From: Rhodovastum atsumiense
GTDB lineage: Bacteria; Pseudomonadota; Alphaproteobacteria; Acetobacterales; Acetobacteraceae
Reading direction: 5' to 3'
Length of the DNA stretch: 64,000 nucleotides
Assembly: GCF_937425535.1 (NCBI RefSeq)
Contig: NZ_OW485601.1
Location: 5,811,501-5,875,500 of the forward strand
Positions 61,973-64,000 of this stretch are shown in pieces. A program made the translations under genes and the position numbers. The first letter of the stretch is position 1. Each line of letters starts with the position of its first letter. Under the pieces are notes generated by a model. That model was not told the DNA's origin and made no database searches. It was given only the letters and a program-made list of their open reading frames with translations.

Positions 61973-63810
61973 TGCCCGCGAAGAATCCCATGACCCGTCA
62001 CGCGAAAATCAACATCCTCTATTTCTTCGCCGCCGCCTTCGCGGTGCTGCTGGTGCACGAGCTGGCCATGTTCGGGGTGCAGACCCGCACCATCCCCTGG
62101 AGCGAGTTCGAGCAGCTGGTCAGCCAGAACAAGGTCGAGTCGGTGCAGGTCTCCGACCGGTTCGTGCAAGGCGCGCTGAAGGAGAAGCTGCCCAGCGGTG
62201 AGACCCGGTTCCAGACCACCCGGGTCGATCCGGACATCGCGGCGCTGCTGCAACCCCACGGCGTCAAAGTCACCGGGGTGATCGAGAGCACCTTCCTGCG
62301 CGACCTGCTCGGCTGGACCCTGCCGATCCTGCTGTTCATGGCGGTGTGGTGGTTCGTGATCCGCCGCATGGCCGAGCGGGGTGGCATGGGCGGCGGGCTG
62401 ATGTCGATCGGCAAGAGCCGCGCCAAGGTCTACATGGAAGCCAATACCGGCGTCACCTTCGAGGACGTGGCCGGCGTTGACGAAGCCAAGGACGAGCTGC
62501 GCGAGGTGGTGGATTTCCTGCGCGACCCGCAGCGCCATTCCCGGCTCGGCGGGCGCATGCCCAAGGGCGTGCTGCTGGTCGGGCCGCCGGGCAGCGGCAA
62601 GACGCTGCTGGCCAAGGCGGTGGCCGGGGAAGCGCATGTGCCGTTCTTCTCGATCTCCGGCTCGGAATTCGTCGAGATGTTCGTGGGCGTCGGCGCCGCG
62701 CGCGTGCGCGACCTGTTCGAGCAGGCGCGCCAGAAGGCCCCGGCCATCATCTTCATCGACGAGCTGGATGCGCTCGGGCGCGCCCGCAATGCCGGCTTCG
62801 CCGGCGGGCACGACGAGAAGGAGCAGACGCTGAACCAGTTGCTGGTGGAACTGGACGGTTTCGACACCACGACCGGGGTGGTGCTGCTGGCCGCGACCAA
62901 CCGGCCGGAAATCCTCGACCCCGCCCTGCTGCGCGCCGGCCGCTTCGACCGGCAGGTGCTGGTGGACCGGCCGGACAAGCCCGGACGGATCCAGATCCTG
63001 CAGGTGCATCTGCGGCGGGTGCGGCTCGCGCCGGAGGTGGATGCCGAGAAGATCGCGGCGCTGACGCCCGGCTTCACCGGCGCGGACCTGGCCAACCTGG
63101 TGAACGAGGCGGCGCTGCGCGCCACACGGCGCGGCGGCGAGGCGATCACCATGGCCGATTTCGACCATGCGGTGGAACGGCTGGTCGCCGGGCTGGAGAA
63201 GCGCAACCGGCTGCTCAACCCGCGCGAGCGCGAGATCGTGGCGTATCACGAAATGGGGCATGCGCTGGTGGCGCTGGCCCTGCCCGGCACGGACGTGGTG
63301 CACAAGGTCTCCATCATCCCACGCGGCATCGGCGCGCTCGGCTACACCATCCAGCGCCCGACCGAGGACCGCTTCCTGATGACGCAGGAGGAGCTGGAGA
63401 ACCGCATGGCGGTGCTGATGGGCGGGCGCGCCGCCGAGTTCCTGGTGTTCGGCCATCTCTCCACCGGGGCCGCCGACGATTTGCGCCGCGTCACCGACAT
63501 CGCCCGCGCCATGGTGGTGCGCTACGGCATGTCGGAGCGCCTGGGCAACGTCGCCTACGAGAAGGACCGGCAGGGCTTTCTCGGCCCCGGCGTGGCGATG
63601 CCGGCCGAGCGCGAATACGGGCCCGACACCGCCTCGGTGATCGACCACGAGGTGAAGGCGATCACCGACGCGGCCTTCGCGCGCAGCGTCGAGCTGCTGC
63701 GGGCCCGCCGCGAGGTGCTGGACCGCACCGCACGGCGGCTGCTGGAGCGGGAGACGCTGGACGAAGCGGAGCTGAAGGCGCTGGCCCAGCCCAGGCCGGC
63801 GGCGGCCTGA
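61972..63810 (+). CDS. ftsH: FtsH-family AAA membrane metalloprotease, paralogue 2
   Basis: 612 aa. Membrane helices near residues 14-34 and 110-130, Walker A GPPGSGKT at 204-211, Walker [11 protein letters not shown] at 259-268, and zinc motif HEMGH at 426-430 with GAADDL later. Like the copy at 37817 it has HEMGH instead of HEAGH, and long blocks are nearly identical ([34 protein letters not shown]), while the periplasmic and C-terminal parts differ. The start shares a base with the exoD stop; ATG 61990 is an alternative. Confidence 0.92.
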   Translation: MPAKNPMTRHAKINILYFFAAAFAVLLVHELAMFGVQTRTIPWSEFEQLVSQNKVESVQVSDRFVQGALKEKLPSGETRFQTTRVDPDIAALLQPHGVKVTGVIESTFLRDLLGWTLPILLFMAVWWFVIRRMAERGGMGGGLMSIGKSRAKVYMEANTGVTFEDVAGVDEAKDELREVVDFLRDPQRHSRLGGRMPKGVLLVGPPGSGKTLLAKAVAGEAHVPFFSISGSEFVEMFVGVGAARVRDLFEQARQKAPAIIFIDELDALGRARNAGFAGGHDEKEQTLNQLLVELDGFDTTTGVVLLAATNRPEILDPALLRAGRFDRQVLVDRPDKPGRIQILQVHLRRVRLAPEVDAEKIAALTPGFTGADLANLVNEAALRATRRGGEAITMADFDHAVERLVAGLEKRNRLLNPREREIVAYHEMGHALVALALPGTDVVHKVSIIPRGIGALGYTIQRPTEDRFLMTQEELENRMAVLMGGRAAEFLVFGHLSTGAADDLRRVTDIARAMVVRYGMSERLGNVAYEKDRQGFLGPGVAMPAEREYGPDTASVIDHEVKAITDAAFARSVELLRARREVLDRTARRLLERETLDEAELKALAQPRPAAA

Positions 63811-63825
63811 GCCGCCGCCGGAGCC

Positions 63826-64000
63826 TCACAGCAGCTTCAGCGCCAGGAACCCGCCGATGATGCCGGCGGCCGTGACGGTGGTGACCAGGGTCAGCCGGCG
63901 CTCGATGAAGTCGCGCACCGGCTCGCCGAACTGGCGCAGCAGCGCGGCCACCAGGAAGAACCGGGACGCGCGGGTCACGGTGCTGGCCAGCATGAAGACC
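63826..64000 (-). CDS. YqaA/DedA-like membrane protein (5' part cut by window edge)
   Basis: The C-terminal 57 codons read ASTVTRASRFFLVAALLRQF, GEPVRDFIERRLTLVTTVTA and AGIIGGFLALKLL before TGA at 63826-63828. The ARxxRFFLVAALLRxFG pattern and the final hydrophobic helix match the end of YqaA-type SNARE-associated (VTT domain) membrane proteins. It is convergent with ftsH, 15 bp apart. The remainder lies beyond the window. Confidence 0.6.
   Translation of the reverse strand, partial: VFMLASTVTRASRFFLVAALLRQFGEPVRDFIERRLTLVTTVTAAGIIGGFLALKLL

Noticed and set aside
60298-63648. A 1116-codon minus-strand reading frame across terC, exoD and ftsH
   Set aside because: It spans three well-supported plus-strand genes and intergenic DNA, is dominated by Gln/His/Arg/Ala, and shows no family motif.
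1-64000. tRNA genes, rRNA, CRISPR arrays, prophage, toxin-antitoxin pairs
   Set aside because: I looked in the intergenic gaps on both strands and found no cloverleaf with a TTCGANTC arm, no regularly spaced direct repeats and no phage structural or toxin-antitoxin genes.

Overview
The window is GC-rich chromosomal DNA with the codon bias, gene order and regulatory motifs of an alphaproteobacterium. I infer Rhodospirillales, probably Acetobacteraceae; no rRNA or other decisive marker is present, so the family is an inference. I see no tRNA, rRNA, CRISPR array, prophage or plasmid origin. Most DNA is coding; the few AT-rich stretches (about 3180-3350, 24205-24350, 24690-24860) stand out.

Layout. 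1-3.1 kb: partial trypsin-like protease and an SDR oxidoreductase (minus), then an SPFH protein with its NfeD partner and a small membrane protein (plus). 3.1-7 kb: low-GC gap with an orphan small protein, a DUF445 protein, then a zinc-type ABC transporter behind a Zur-like palindrome that overlaps a consensus -10 box and a probable leaderless 34-codon gene. 7.2-9.3 kb: nucleotide-sugar epimerase and aminotransferase pair. 9.5-14.9 kb: fusA, a YdcF-type protein, a ROK-type kinase whose two halves are in swapped order, and an NHL beta-propeller protein. 15-21.1 kb: hydantoinase A/B genes and a complete peroxide-response locus, oxyR facing ahpC-ahpD.

21.1-24.9 kb is accessory: a complete IS4-type insertion sequence with an 11-bp target duplication, sitting in a hairpin repeat that already held a decayed IS4-family transposase tail; then a metallo-beta-lactamase-fold protein, a coiled-coil membrane protein, and a small peptide with a double-glycine leader. 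24.9-32.4 kb: alpha/beta hydrolase, two valine-catabolism genes (isobutyryl-CoA dehydrogenase, 3-hydroxyisobutyrate dehydrogenase), a fused indolepyruvate ferredoxin oxidoreductase and a DUF4239-like membrane protein.

32.8-44.1 kb is signalling and stress: an HWE/HisKA_2 sensor kinase, a DUF294 nucleotidyltransferase with CBS domains, a CBS-BON protein, a universal stress protein and an FtsH paralogue arranged around an FNR/FixK-like box, then a multi-PAS hybrid kinase and purU. 44.3-50.4 kb: a ttrBCA-type molybdoenzyme operon behind a perfect FNR-like palindrome, followed by an NnrU/ICMT-like membrane protein and a periplasmic rhodanese, suggesting respiratory sulfur-oxyanion metabolism under low oxygen. 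50.5-64 kb is mostly housekeeping: NUDIX hydrolase, MFS carrier, recO-parC, smpB-dapA facing a lytic transglycosylase, pgpA, cinA-type amidase, terC, exoD, a second FtsH paralogue and a partial YqaA-type membrane protein.

Two families of interspersed palindromic repeats fill many intergenic gaps and probably act as terminators; one was the target of the IS insertion. The observations I rate highest are the circularly permuted ROK protein, the Zur/-10/leaderless arrangement, the FNR-box ttrBCA operon, the nested insertion site and the double-glycine peptide.
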